From positions 496,001 to 560,000 of the forward strand of contig JARUPY010000165.1 in the NCBI GenBank assembly GCA_029817715.1: 64,000 bases of DNA, written 5' to 3'. The first letter of the stretch is position 1; each line of letters starts with the position of its first letter. Below are positions 23,196-36,730 of the stretch, piece by piece. The notes under the pieces are model-generated. The model made no database searches and was not told where the DNA came from. It saw only the letters and a program-made list of their open reading frames with translations. Source of the stretch: Melastoma dodecandrum (lineage: Eukaryota; Streptophyta; Magnoliopsida; Myrtales; Melastomataceae). A program made the translations under genes and the position numbers.

Positions 23196-24546
23196 CTAGC
23201 TGGACACAGCTACCTGGGCATGGCTCGAAGCTATCCAATGCATGCCCAGGATCACCTCTAAATCACGGATCTGAAAAATTATAAGGTCAACCATAAAACC
23301 AGAACAACTATGGTCCACATCGGACTCCTCTCCTGTAGGTAGCATAATTCTCATTCGTTTCTCTCCCTTAGGGACCGACCATCCAAGTCTCCTTACACAC
23401 TCATCGGAAATAAAGAAGTACGTAGCACCTGTGTCAAATAACGCATACATCGAAGTTCCTTGAATCTGAATCGTACCATAAATCGCTCTGCGGGAGGCGA
23501 TAGCATCCTCGTCGGTGAGTGCATTCCGCCTTACGGACTCCACCAGTCCACTCACAGATCCATGAGAAATTGACATCGTCAGACCCGACCTCATTCCTCC
23601 TCTCTCCCTCGATGCACTCGATCTCGGCATTTCGCTCTCCGAAGCTCCACTTCCTTGGGGGCAATTTCTCCTTAGGTGCCCCGGCTTCCCACATTGATAA
23701 CATAAGGGTTCATTCGTTGCACACGAGAACCCAAAGTGGGGCTTGTTGCATCGCTAGCAAACGGGAGGTCCACCCGAACTCGGGCTTTGGTGCCCTCTTC
23801 GAAAAAAACTCCTAGATGATGTAGGGGCATGAGGGGGACGTGACATGAAACTCTTTGAGATTGAGTATGAGCCTCCGGACATGAATCTCTTGCGAGAGGG
23901 CAGCCCGCTTTCCGCTTTCCTCTTAGCATTCTCGGCCTCCTCTAACTCTTTTACTGCTTTCAGTGACACTTGGGCATTCTAAACCCGATGGTAGACCTCT
24001 TCATAGGTTGTTAAGCGAAGGGTGGACAAGTGCAACCTCATGCACGGGTCTAATCCAAGTTCAAGCCTCGTCAACCGACTCTCCTCATCCATAGATGGGC
24101 TATATTGGGACAAGATGACAAATTTCCCTTCATATTCATCCACCGTTGTCTCCCCTTGCTTTAATGGGCGAACTCAAATGCCTTGTCTGTGCGGTAAGAG
24201 AACGGAAGATACTTTCCAGGAAAGCCGACCTTGAATGTCGTCCACACATCTCCGTCCTGGTTTATCCGGGCATTATTCTTACTTGTCTTCCACCACGCCT
24301 CTGCGGCCCTCTGGAGATAATACTCGGCCAGGTATAATTTCTCATCGGGCGTGCATAGGAGGGAATCATAAATCTTTTCCACATCGTTTATGAAGTCTTC
24401 CGCATATTCCGGCCATTCGTCTCCTTTGAACCTCGACGGGTCCATTTTGCGGTATTGCGCCATAAGTGATGCCTTCCTCTTCCGCGGGAGGTCATGCTCC
24501 CTTTCCGGTGACACACGCACCACAACTCTAGTACTTTGCTCAGCCA
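23196..24546 (-). pseudogene. Ty3/gypsy gag-protease remnant
   Basis: The first part reads RKRKASLMAQYRKMDPSRF and LAEYYLQRAAEAWWKTSK, the retrotransposon gag domain. After frame breaks near 24160 and 23970 come an Arg/Ser-rich linker and the CCHC zinc knuckle CYQCGKPGHLRRNCP at about 23650-23700. The aspartic protease ALFDTGATYFFIS lies at about 23395-23440, followed by the family wording DLEVILGMHWIA. The frame ends at 23196. Several frame changes make it non-functional as read. Confidence 0.75.
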
Positions 24547-25093
24547 TGATGCTGTAACAACAAGATGACTCGGTTAGCCATAGCTTTCCCGAATGATCAT
24601 ACATAAGAATATCGCGATCTCTCAACATTCGAGTACGCGATCATTTCAACAACTTCCACACACGAGCGTACGCTTTTGTCGTGTCATCACTTCTTCGAAT
24701 GAATGTCAATTCCCGAGTTATCACTCATTCAATCATCGAGCACTTTTCCTTCTTTTTGAGGAGTTCCTTATCCGTAGTTCCTCTGGGAGGATATATGACC
24801 TTCCCCTTTTTACGTTCGATACCAACTGTATCTCATTCCGCGTTCTTGGATCTTCTCATCCAAGTCCGTACATTCCCATGCAACCGTTCACAACCCATTC
24901 ATGCGCACACCACAATTCGGGAAAGCATATCACATTTCGATTCACTCTTTTGCTCAAAGAGAGTCTTGCCACGCACACTCGTCGTGAATTCGACCCTTTA
25001 TCCACACGCATATGCGACTACACTCCATTTTGACTCGAAAATCGACTCATTTTTTATCAAATCCACATCCTTATCACTTCATACTTAACCTAG

Positions 25094-25107
25094 GTTCTGA
25101 TACCACT
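25094..25107 (-). promoter_or_regulatory. Primer-binding site of the minus-strand gypsy element
   Basis: On the minus strand TGGTATCAGAACC follows the LTR end by one or two bases. This is a methionine tRNA-type primer site and fixes the element's orientation. Confidence 0.75.
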
Positions 25108-26824
25108 TGAAATGATCTCCCATTTTATATTTAAGAAACACAAGATTGTATTCCATTTATAACGGAAGCGATTACAAAATCGTTTACAAAACGAGTTTTA
25201 ATGTGTCCTTATTATAATAGCCGCACGAAAAGGGGAACTATCAAACATCCAAGACTCCCTAGGACCATGTCAAGTGCATGCAAACTCGTTAGCTAAGAAC
25301 TAAGTACGACATGACACACTCACTCATTGCACTTCGCACGATCGCTACTTTGCACAATTCACACACACCATGTCTTGATTCCTCACTTTAAGGCTGACTA
25401 CCCGGCCAATCCTTGGGGTGGAAATACTTCCTTCACGCCCCTCATCAAGTGCCTCGCATGGCAGCCCATACTTGGGCGTTTTCGACAATCTGTTTCGCTC
25501 GTTTTAACCGAACCTTGACGATTTCGGTCTCACCTCCCAACCACCCCGAGCGTAACTTTCGTACTTCCATTTAGCATGCAAGTAAGCCCTTTTTAGCCTC
25601 CCTTTCATTCTATCACAATGCAATCATTTTCAGCCTTACGACCGAGCCGATTCCGAGACTTATATCTCGCGGATTCCGAGACTGATGTATCACGGTTCCG
25701 ATATGCATGTATCGCGATTCCGAGACGTGTGTCTCGCGGATTCTAGACCCGTGTCTCGCAATTTTGATCCTTTATAGGTATTCTCTCATCATTCTTGTTC
25801 ATGGAACTTAGAAAGTTACCACCTTTCCTTCATATCCGACTTATCCGACTCGTATACTCACAATATCCGAACACACGCATTCCCGACACCCATCTTAGTC
25901 CACACCTTTACTTCCACTCATGGGATCCGGAAGGGCTCCACCCATTTCTCATGGTTTTGAACCCTCCCATCATTTCTATGTTCGTCATACACTCATCCAA
26001 CACATAATCTGATCATTATTCACGCACAAAGACTCAAAGCAACATGGTTATGGCCGTTTCTAGTGAAAATAAATGCGGCTAAGCATGCAAGGAGAGAAAG
26101 GTCCATGCCTTTCCACTGTTCCGCCACAAAACAACCCGACCTCCCTCCTTCTCTTCACGATCTCGCCCCGGGACACCTCTCTTGTGCCTTTCTTCCTCGC
26201 ATCCTTGTCTTGTTCCATGTGTTTCGTGAGAAGCGCTCCATTTTATCGCCCGTGAGCCCTCTTCTTCTCCCTTCTCTCGGTTTCCTCCTCCTTCTCCTCT
26301 CTCTTCTTCTCTTTCTCTTCCTTTCTTTGCCCCCAAAGACCTTCGTGAGAGAAACTTCTGATGGGGATGATGAAAAACGTCTTCCCCCCTCATCCTCCTT
26401 TAATCTTATCTTTTCAAGGGTAATTTTATAATATCAATCCATCACAAGCCTTGTGGGGCAAGCCTTGTGATCCTATGAGATAATCAATCCCACTTAATTT
26501 CCTTTTTGAGGTCCATTTGACTTGGTCAACTCTCATGAAGCCTTTCCCTTGACTAGTCAACTCGTTGGAGGGCTCTCCTCCCATTTCTTCCGTCTCTTCC
26601 TCCTGGGTGTTGGGGCGGATGAAGGACAATATAAATTGTTCACCTACGACCAATGTCATCTATTCACAAGGTAAATAATAAAAAAACCCTTTTCATTTCT
26701 CACTTAATTCATACGTATACACGAAATCTTGCTTCATATGCAAATACTCATCCTCATTCTTCATTCACTTGATTTACAAGTCATATTTTATATAGTTGGA
26801 ATTAATAAAAGTTGGGTCGTTGCA
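25108..26824 (-). repeat. 5' LTR of the minus-strand gypsy element
   Basis: About 1.7 kb bounded on the minus strand by TGCAACGACCC (a common start of plant gypsy LTRs, normally TGTAACGACCC) and TTTCA before the primer site. A cluster of diverged GATTCCGAGACNTGTNTCTCGCG phrases lies at about 25640-25760. No second copy is in the window, so the ends rest on the primer site and the motif only. Confidence 0.6.
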
Positions 26825-27890
26825 TCTCTCCCCAAATAGAGATCGACAATATCCTTGGACAGTGACATGTTAGCAACCCTTGGAAGGTAGATTATCTCTC
26901 CCGTTGGGGCATTTTGAGTTATGTAAATAAATGCACAATCATTTTGTCCAGAAACATGTAATTGCATTTCTCTCGGCTTTTGTTACCCGAGTTCAGGCCA
27001 CTTATAAGTTTTTTAAGTTCGGTAACGAGGATCCGGATTCTACTTAGGGAAAGGCGATTTCACTTTTATAAAAGTCAAATTTAGGATATTTGTGAAATTT
27101 CGAAAGTAGGCGGAAAAATATTTTCCTGACCAATTTAATTAATAACCAAACTTACACTTCTCATGCGTGTTCTCGTTTGATTCTTCCCAGCCATTTTCCC
27201 TCTCCAGTATAACCCTGTTAGGCTCTCTTGAGAACCCTTTCGGCCCCGATTCATTTTTTTTTTTAATTTCGTTCACTTTAATTCTCATAAAATTTGTAAT
27301 TTTTGTAACTTGATTATTTCTGTTAAGATACTTATTTTCTATGAGCATGTTTCGCAGCCCTGATAAAACTAAATAGTTATCCAATGAACGCGTTGTTTTT
27401 TATTTAAAGATTAGATAAAATAATCTTAAAATTTTTTAAAAATAATTCGATTATTAGAAAAATAGTAAACTATTTATGGTATGATATTAATATGAATTTA
27501 TTACCATGATCGAGACTAATTCTTAAAAATATGTTAATAAAAATTTTAGGAGAGGTTCATTTTATCCGATCCGATCATGAAGTTAATAACTTGGCATGGA
27601 TTTCGAAAAGTATTGCATATAAGAAAGAGTTCGTGTTCGGGGATTTTTAAAGTTTCATTATTTGAATGATGTAAAGGGTGTTGAATGTGGGTGGGGAGTA
27701 TCTCCCAAGCCCAAGGTGGTGATTGCGTGATGACACAAGAAGAAGAAGAAACAGCAAGCACAGCCTGGATTTCTTCCCTATCCCCCCATGAGGCCTTTTT
27801 CAAATAATTGCTCACATGCAATTTCAACACGCAAAAATCTCCTCCCTATGTTTTGTTGCTTCCTTGTTGTCTTTTAAATAAATTAAGGGT
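26825..27890. other. AT-rich intergenic DNA
   Basis: No coding sequence was recognised. Open frames at 27139-27384 and 27546-27830 (minus) have low-complexity composition and no family resemblance. Confidence 0.4.
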
Positions 27891-28150
27891 CCTTCCGACG
27901 ACACCTAAGTGGTATAAGGTAGGTATTTGCAACCTTGTCATGATTCCTGGTTCGAACTGGTCTCTCAGGTGATGGGCTAATAAAGCCCAAAAGCCGCTCA
28001 ACTGCTAGGTATTTGGGCCTCATCTGAAATTGAACCGACAGGGAAGCAAGTTTTAAGTCGGACCCAGAGGGGATGTAATGGGGCCGGACCTGAGGCTCGC
28101 GGGGTTATCAAAGAACCTCCGAGCCTCGTGAAATGTATTGAAAAAAGCAA
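27890..28150 (+). mobile_element. tRNA-derived SINE-like element upstream of CSI1
   Basis: An A-box-like word (TAAGTGGTATAAGG, about 27898) and a good B box (GGTTCGAACTGG, about 27951) are spaced as in pol III promoters. They are followed by about 190 bases of non-tRNA body and a short A-rich end (GAAAAAAGC). The layout fits a plant SINE. No clear target duplication was found. Confidence 0.5.
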
Positions 28151-29024
28151 ATCCGTCACGAACCATACTTATATAAAATAAATAAATTAATAAATTAAGG
28201 AATAGGAGGGATTTGTTTTGTCATCACATACCCCCACCCTACTTAAGTAATATTTTTTCCCTCACTTCATTTTAAGTAATTAAATCTAACGGCTGTAGGT
28301 CTTAGTATTGTAAGTAGTATTTGAGATAAAATTTGACAAGGAACGGCGGGCTTTTAGTTTCGAGATAGCTTATTTTTAAAATATATTTTTTAAAATTATT
28401 TTAATAAAATATTTTTTTGATGGAATCTCATTTTGTAACGTAGCTCAACGAAATCAGGGCTGGCTGTTGTTGCGGCTTCCCAAGAAAACTGTCGGTACTA
28501 CTTCTTCTTCTTCTTCTCTCCTGTCTATCTGTCAAATCCATCTAATCTTATTACGGGATGGATGAAGAAGGCTAACTCCCCTCCCTCCCTCTCTCCAACC
28601 GCCGTTTAATTAATTAAACTATTTTCCACCTCCCCCTCTCTTTCCTGATTCATCTCTCCACTCGATGTGAATCAGTCATTGTTTCCGCTCCGATTCGAAT
28701 GCTCGCTGATCCCTTTCTCTCCTCCTTCCTAGCATTTTGCTTGGATCTTCTTGATTTTCTGGATCTAAGTGCACCTCCGGAGTTCGTCCTTGTTCCTACT
28801 TGGTCATTGTTATTTCTCTTTAAATTAAGACAAAACAAAGAACACGCGCCTGCTTAGATGCTGAAAGTTGTACTGCCACTCACTGTTGGTTGACTTGTGA
28901 GGATTTCTGATTTATGTTGAATCGCAGGAGGGAATGAGGATTCTCTAAGTGTCCCCCCCCCCCCCCCCCCCCCCGGGAGTTTGCTGTGAGTTTTCTCTGC
29001 TTGTGAAGTAAAACCACCCAACCA
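28151..29024 (+). promoter_or_regulatory. CSI1 promoter and 5' leader
   Basis: The AT-rich part (28151-28480) is followed by CT-rich leader-like DNA (a CTT repeat at 28501-28517; CCCTCC runs at 28577-28600), as is common in plant 5' leaders. TTGAATCGCAG at 28917-28927 could be the acceptor of a leader intron. A run of 22 C (28953-28974) lies 50 bases before the start codon. No confident TATA box was seen. Confidence 0.45.
28953..28974 (+). repeat. C22 homopolymer in the CSI1 leader
   Basis: Twenty-two consecutive C followed by GGGAG. It is likely length-variable and could fold as an i-motif (C strand) or quadruplex (G strand). Assembly length may be inexact. Confidence 0.9.
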
Positions 29025-32000
29025 ATGGCAGCCGCTCTGGCTTGGCGCTACTCTGCCAGCAACGGCAATGGCCATGCTGCCGCTGATCCCGTACGTCTCC
29101 TTCCTTTTAGCATTTTCCCTCACTTCTTCTTCGTCGTCGATTGATTACATTTGACCCTTATCTGGATCATCCTGCTATGGACCTTTCGTCCCGTGCAACT
29201 CCTTTTGTCGTCTGGATCTGAATTTGTGTGGAGGGTTGTTTATTTCAATGGGTTGACGTGTCTTCATTGGAGCTTCTGGCGACATTTTTTGTCTGCTGGG
29301 GTCTGGATTCTTACCTAGAGCTGAACTCTGCAGCAGCTTGACCGAAATTATCTACATATCATGACAGACGAAATAATTGTCCCGTTAAATCCATTCATCT
29401 GTGAGCCTTGTTTTTGGCGCCCTTTGAAGGACGTTTCGAAACGGTGTTTCAGATAATTTAGGAGTCATCTCCATGCAATGTGTTGTACTGGAAGTCGTTT
29501 CTCCTCTCACAGATAATTAGACTTGTGCAAAGGGGCACTGGATGCATTTCTGAATTCATTTTCACATTTGGCATTTGGTTTCCATGTTCCCAATCTACTG
29601 GTCATTTTTTTTTATCATTGCAGGAAAGAAATGGAGATGGAAAGTATCAGGAATCGGAGCCTCCAACTCCACGTTCAATTATGAAGATGAAAGTGAGGTT
29701 AGTTTTTTCCAAGCCAATTGTGCAACCGTGTTTTTTTCTTCAGAAGTCTGTTTCCTTTTGTTCTCTATGAGATTCTGATCCGTGTTATTTAATGCAACTA
29801 TCGACAGTGCACGATTGTCCCCATGTACCATTCTTTGTGTATGCTTAACTCACCATATATTGTAAATGTATATTTTTGAGAAGATAGCGACAGAAAAGGG
29901 TAATGGCTGACGGTTTTGTTTCTATAGTAATCTTTTTCCGAGGCTAAGGGTGCATGTTTATTCCCATATGACATTGTAGATGATCAACAGAAGCCAGTTC
30001 CTATGGAATACGCGCTCAATGATCTGTTTTCTGATGTTCTGCTGTAACTTAATTGTCTCTCCTCTTCTCTGAATCATCCAGGGATCGGAGTAGTAGCATG
30101 GAAGATCCAGATGGAACTTTGGCCACTGTTGCCCAGTGCATTGAGCAGCTGCGCCAAAGTTCTTCTCCGCAGGAAAAAGAACAATCCTTGAGGCAATTGC
30201 TGGAGCTGATCGATAACCGAGAAAATGCTTTCAGTGCTGTTGGATCTCATTCTCAGGCTGTGCCAGCGCTTGTGTCACTTCTTCGGTCAGGGTCTGTTGG
30301 TGTAAAAATACAGGCTGCTAATGTCCTTGGTTCCCTTTGTAAAGAGAATGATCTAAGAGTAAAGGTCCTCTTGGGAGGATGCATTCCTCCATTGTTAGGT
30401 CTCCTCAAGTCGAACTCAGCTGATGGACAAACAGCCGCTGCTAAAACAATTTATGCCGTTTGTCAAGGTGGTGCTAAGGACCATATTGGATCGAAGATCT
30501 TCTCGACCGAAGGAGTCGTTCCAGTCCTGTGGGAGCAACTAGAAAATGGGATCAAGGGTGGTAAATTGGTTAATGATTTGTTGACCGGAGCGTTAAGGAG
30601 CCTGTCCACTAACACTGAAGGGTTCTGGTCTGCTACCAGGCGTGCTGGCGGGGCGGATATACTTGTGAAGCTGCTCACAACTTGTCAGTCAAGCACTCAA
30701 GCAAACGTGTGCTTCCTTCTTGCTTGCATGATGTTGGAAGATGCATCTGCATGTGCGGCGGTGTTGGCTTCAGATACTTCAAAACAATTGCTGAAGTTGT
30801 TGGGGCCAGGAAATGAAGCTTCTGTCCGGGCAGAGGCTGCAAATGCTCTAAAGTCCCTGTCTGCTCAGTCCAAAGAATCTCGACAGAAGATTGCAAGTTC
30901 TAATGGAATTCCTGCTCTGATAAATGCAACAATTGCTCCGTCAAAAGAATTCATGCAGGGGGAATATGCCCAGGCACTTCAGGAGAATGCAATGTGCGCC
31001 CTGGCTAATATCTCTGGTGGTTTGTCATTTGTCATCTCAAGCCTTGGTCAAAGTCTGGAATCGTGCACTTCTCCTGCCCAGGTCGCAGACACGTTGGGTG
31101 CTCTAGCTTCAGCACTGATGATATATGATTGTGCAGCAGAATCTACTAGAGCTTCTGATCCGCTAGGTGTTGAGCAGACTCTTATCAAGCAGTTCAAGCC
31201 CCGGTTGCCCTTTCTGGTGCAGGAGCGCACAATAGAAGCTCTTGCAAGTCTTTATGGAAATACCGTGCTTTCTGCTAAGTTAGAAAATTCTGACACAAAG
31301 CGTTTGCTGGTTAGTTTGATCACAATGGCGACCAATGAAGTTCAGGATGAGCTTGTACGAGCATTTCTGAGACTTTGCAATGGCGACAGCAGTCTGTGGC
31401 GTGCTCTGCAGGGCCGTGAAGGGGTCCAGCTCTTGATCTCCCTCCTGGGGCTTTCCTCAGAGCAGCAGCAAGAATGTGCTGTTGCATTATTTGCTCTTCT
31501 ATCTAATGAGAATGATGAAAGCAAATGGGCTATAACTGCAGCTGGCGGAATACCTCCCCTTGTTCAGATCTTGGAGACAGGATCTGTGAAAGCCAAAGAG
31601 GACTCTGCATTGATTTTGAGAAATCTTTGTAATCACAGTGAGGATATCCGTGCATGTGTTGAAAGTGCAGATGCTGTTCCTGCTTTGCTGTGGCTTCTTA
31701 AGAATGGAAGCACTAATGGGAAAGAAGTTGCTGCTAAGACTTTGAATCATCTAATACATAAATCTGATACGGCCACCATAAGCCAACTCACAGCTCTTCT
31801 CACCAGTGACCTACCCGAGTCTAAAGTTTATGTTTTGGATGCTCTGAGAAGCATGCTTTGTGTAGCTCCCATCAATGATTTATTACGTGAAGGCAGTGCT
31901 GCCAATGATGCGGTCGAAACAATGATCAGAATTCTGAGCTCCTCTAAGGAAGAAACTCAAGCTAAATCTGCGTCTGCTCTTGCTGGAATTTTTTACAACA

Positions 32001-35000
32001 GAAAGGACCTGCGGGAGAGTAGCATTGCTGTAACCACCCTTCTCTCACTCTTGCAGCTGCTGAATGAAGATTCTGAACGAATATTGATGGAGTCCTGTCG
32101 TTGCCTTGCTGCCATTTTTCTTTCCATTAAGGTGAACAAAGAAGTGGCAACAATTGCAAGGGATGCTCTGTCTCTCTTGGTTGTTTTGGCGAATTCTAAC
32201 AGTCTGGAAGTCTCAGAGCAAGCAACGTGTGCTTTGGCGAATCTCATACTAGACAAACAAGTATCAGATTCAGCTGTAGCCGAAGAAGTAATTTTGCCAT
32301 CTACCAGAATCTTGCGAGAAGGCACATTTGCTGGGAAGACCCATGCTGCAGCAGCTATAGCACGGTTGCTACATTCTCGTCCGATCAATTCTTCCTTAAC
32401 AGATTATGTCAACCATGCTGGAACTGTTCTTGCATTGGTATCATTATTGGAAACCGCTAATAATGATCCAACAGCCACATCTGAAGCTCTGAATGCACTT
32501 GCACTACTGTTGAGGCAGGGAAGTGCCCAAGGGCCTGTGAAACCTGCTTGGGCTGTTTTAGCTGAATTCCCGACAAGCATAATGGCTATTGTTTCAGCTA
32601 TTGCGGATGCAGAACCATTACTTCAAGACAAAGCCATTGAAATTCTCTCCCGGCTCTGCCGAGACCAAACACTTGCTTTGGGTGAAAATATTTCCACCTC
32701 CAGTGGATGTATTTATTCTGTTGCTGGCAGAGTCATTCGATCCCCTGACATGAAGGTTAAAATTGGGGGAACTGCGCTTCTGATTTGCGCTGCGAACGCT
32801 AATTACCGGAGAGTAATGGAAGATCTAAACCAATCTAACTCCTGCACTCCACTCATTCAATCGCTTGTTTCCATCTCCAAATCCATAGATTCTTCTTCGG
32901 TTATAAGCCAAGAGAATGAATTCAAAGAGGTGGTGAGCATTTGTAGATATGTCAAAGAAGAAGCACGAGATGATGAATCGGATTTAGGGACCACTAGAGT
33001 TATTTTTGGTGCTAACTTGGCAACATGGTTACTTTCAGTTCTCGCCAGTCATGATGAAAAAGTTAAAATCGCCGTTTTGGAAGCTGAAGCTATCGAGGCC
33101 CTAACTGACAAAATTGCACAGTATTACTCTTTATATTCACACGTAAGAGCTCATTTACCTAATCCCAATATTATTTATATTGTTTGACTGGAGTTTGCAT
33201 ATTGCAGATTGAAGACAAAGAGGACACTGGTATCTGGATATGTGCTTTACTCCTGGCAATTTTGTTCCAAGATAGAGATATCATAAGAGCAAATGCAACT
33301 ATGAAATCTATTCCTGCAATTGCAAATCTTCTAAAGACGGAAGAGCCTGCTAATAGGTACTTCGCTGGGCAGGCACTGTGTAGCCTGGTATGCAATGGCA
33401 GTAGGGGTACTTTGCTTTCTGTGGCGAATTCGAATGTGGCAGGTGGACTAATTACTCTACTTGGGTGTGCTGCTGATGATATCTCTGATCTCCTAGAATT
33501 GTCAGATGAGTTTGGATTAGTGCGTTATCCCGATCAAATTGCTCTAGAAAGGTTGTTCAGGGTGGAAGACATTAGGGTTGGAGCTACATCTAGGAAGGCG
33601 ATACCTGTCTTGGTTGACTTGCTCAAACCAATTCCTGATCGTCCTGGTGCACCCTTTTTGGCACTCAAGCTTCTGATACAGCTTTCAAAGGATTGTCCCT
33701 CAAACAAGATTGCCATGGTTGAAGCTGGCGCTCTTGAAGACCTGACCAAGTATCTTTCCTTGGGACCCCAGGACGCCACAGAAGAAGCAGCCACTGATTT
33801 GTTGGGCATCTTGTTCAGCACTGCAGAAATAAGGAAGCATGAATCTGCGTTTGGTGCAGTGAGTCAATTGGTAGCAGTTCTACGGCTAGGTGGAAGAGGT
33901 GCACGTTACAGTGCCGCCAAAGCTCTGGAAAGCCTTTTCTCAGCTGACCATATTAGGAACGCCGACACTGCGAGGCAGTCTATCCAACCTTTGGTGGAGG
34001 TTCTTAGCACTGGTATGGAGAAGGAACAACATGCTGCTATTGCTGCTTTGGTCAAATTGTTGAGGGAAAACCCTTCAAGAGCCCTTGCAGTAGCAGATGT
34101 TGAGATGAATGCAGTGGACGTTCTTTGCAGGATCCTTTCTTCTAATAGTACAATGGAATTGAAGGGCGATGCTGCCGAATTGTGTGGTGTTCTTTTCACT
34201 AATACAAGAATCAGGACCACGATGGCTGCTGCTCGCTGTGTTGAGCCGCTGGTCTCCCTACTGGTCTCTGAATACAGTCCTGCTCACTATTCGGTTGTCC
34301 GAGCATTGGAAAAACTCGTTGAGGATGAGCAGCTAGCCGAGTTAGTTGCTGCCCATGGTTCTGTTGTCCCCTTTGTTGGCCTTCTCCATGGTAAAAATTA
34401 CTTACTTCACGACGCCATTTCCAGGGCTCTTGTGAAACTGGGTAAAGACAGGCCTGATTGTAAGGTGGAAATGGTGAAAGCAGGAGTGATCGAGGGCATG
34501 CTTGATATCCTTGCCGAAGCGCCAGATTTTCTCTGTGCTGCTTTCGCAGAATTGCTTCGGATATTGACCAATAATGCTGGAATTGCCAAAGGAAGCTCTG
34601 CCGCCAAAGTAGTGGAGCCTCTGTTTCACCTGTTGACCAGGCCTGAATTCGGGCCTGATGGACAGCACAGCACACTTCAGGTTCTTGTCAACATTTTAGA
34701 ACACCCAGAGTGCCGCACTGATTACACCTTAACTTCTCACCAGGCCATTGAACCCCTCATCCCTCTGCTTGATTCGTCGGCTCCAGCTGTGCAACAGTTG
34801 ACTGCTGAGCTGCTGTCGCATCTGCTCTCTGAGGAGCACCTCCAAAAGGAACCATTGACACAGCTAGTGATTGCTCCATTATTACGAGCTCTCAGTTCTG
34901 GCATCCAGATATTACAGCAGAGAGCTGTCAAAGCTCTTGAAAGGATCTCACTTACGTGGCCAAACGAGATTGCCAAGGAGGGTGGGGTTACGGAGCTCTC

Positions 35001-36730
35001 TAAAGTGATTCTGTTGACTGACCCTCTGCTTCCCCATTCTTTGTGGGAGTCCGCGTCTTCTGTTTTAACCAGCATCTTGCAATTCAGTTCCGAATTCTAT
35101 TTAGAGGTTCCAGTCGCAGTTCTGGTCAGATTACTTCATTCAGGATCGGAAAGCACTGTGACCGGCGCTTTAAATGCTCTTTTGGTCCTGGAGAGTGATG
35201 ACTCGACTAGTGCAGGCGCTATGGCTGAGAGTGGTGCCATAGAGGCTCTGTTGGAACTCATCAGGTCGCACCAGTGCGAGGAGACGGCGGCAAGACTGCT
35301 TGAAGTACTTCTGAACAATGTGAAGATCAGAGAAACAAAAGCTACTAAGTCCGCAATCCTGCCACTGTCACAGTATCTTCTTGATCCCCAAACCCAGGCA
35401 CAGCAGGCGAGACTGCTCGCTGTCCTTGCCCTCGGGGACATATTGCAGAACGAGGCCGTTACAAGAAGCGCAGATGCAGTTCCTGCCTGTCGTGCCCTGG
35501 TGAATGTCCTTGAGGAGCAACCCACTGAAGAAATGAAGGTGGTGGCCATTTGTGCTCTGCAAAACCTAGTGATGCACAGCCGATCCAACAAGAGAGCTGT
35601 TGCTGAGGCTGGCGGCGTTCAAGTTGTCCTGGATTTAATTGGATCAAGCGATCCGGATACTTCTGTCCAGGCCGCAATGTTTGTAAAACTTCTCTTCTCC
35701 AATAATACCATTCAGGAGTATGCTTCCAGCGAGACAGTCGGATCCATTACTGGTTCGGATCTCTCTGCATTTAAGCTCTTGATCATCTTATTCGGCACAT
35801 CCCTTTGTGCTTGTGTTGTCTGACGAGCATATTGTACGCATGCAGCTGCGATTGAGACGGATCTATGGGCGACGGGGACTGTGCACGAGGAATACCTGAA
35901 GGCTCTAAACTCACTCTTTGGGAACTTCCCTCGCCTACGTGCCACCGAGCCTGCCACACTCAGTATCCCCCATCTTGTTACTTCCCTGAAGACAGGTAGT
36001 GAAGCTACCCAGGAGGCTGCACTAGACGCGCTCTTCCTGTTGAGGCAGGCCTGGTCGGCATGCCCGGTCGAGGTCTCCAGAGCCCAGTCAGTCGCCGCCG
36101 CCAACGCCATTCCCTTGCTCCAGTACCTGATTCAGTCAGGCCCTCCTAGGTTCCAAGAGAAGGCAGAGTTCCTGCTGCAGTGTTTGCCCGGAACCCTGGT
36201 GGTGATAATTAAGCGAGGAAACAACATGAAGCAGTCTGTCGGCAATCCCAGCGTTTATTGCAAGCTTACGCTTGGCAACACCCCGCCACGACAAACCAAT
36301 GTGACTGAGATGATATGTTTTCTGTGTAGTTCGTGCGTTAAGAACCAACTCAATGTCCTCATGAATTCTCGGTTTCTCTGTCCAGGTCGTGTCCACAGGC
36401 CCGAACCCCGAGTGGGAGGAGAGCTTCTCATGGTCCTTTCAGAGTCCTCCGAAGGGCCAAAAGCTCCACATATCCTGTAAGAACAAGAGCAAGATGGGGA
36501 AGGTGAGGCCATCGAATCTGACGGGCTCAGTTTCTTACTAGTGGTCGGCATGCTGAGCTCTTTGTTTCTTGCAGAGCTCTTTCGGGAAGGTGACTATCCA
36601 GATAGACCGGGTAGTGATGCTGGGAGCGGTGGCAGGGGAGTACGTGCTTTTGCCGCAGAGCAAGAGCGGGCCGTCTCGGAACCTGGAGATTGAGTTCCAG
36701 TGGTCCAATAAGACCTCGTCGTCGGAATAA
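29025..36730 (+). CDS. CSI1: CELLULOSE SYNTHASE INTERACTIVE 1 (CSI1/POM2), seven exons
   Basis: CSI1 links plasma-membrane cellulose synthase complexes to cortical microtubules and guides cellulose deposition. Exons: 29025-29090, 29624-29697, 30082-33142, 33208-35752, 35846-36300, 36386-36502, 36575-36730. All have GT/AG borders and compatible phases, giving 2157 residues, close to the ~2150 I recall for Arabidopsis CSI1. The start [16 protein letters not shown] and the segment [20 protein letters not shown] match the family. About residues 60-2000 are armadillo-type repeats (e.g. [40 protein letters not shown]). The last ~130 residues form a C2 domain ([50 protein letters not shown]). The junction Lys-Val-Arg-Asp at exon 2/3 needs the donor at 29698 rather than the GT three bases earlier. 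No lesion was seen. It is the best-supported gene here. Confidence 0.96.

Larger units (their letters stand above)
23190..26824 (-). mobile_element. Truncated Ty3/gypsy element: 5' LTR, primer site, gag and protease start
   Basis: Reading on the minus strand: an LTR (26824-25108) starting TGCAACGACCC and ending TTTCA, a primer-binding site, a gag frame starting MAEQSTRV at about 24546, a zinc knuckle, and a retroviral-type protease that breaks off at about 23190 against the MULE fragment. Reverse transcriptase, integrase and the 3' LTR are missing. Confidence 0.75.

Noticed and set aside
26063..26431. Open frames in both strands around 26.1-26.4 kb
   Set aside because: They lie within the gypsy LTR in a CT-rich low-complexity stretch, and the paired frames on opposite strands are a composition effect.
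30463..36551. Numerous minus-strand and alternate-frame ORFs across CSI1
   Set aside because: All are shadows of the CSI1 exons, whose frame is supported by family wording along its whole length.
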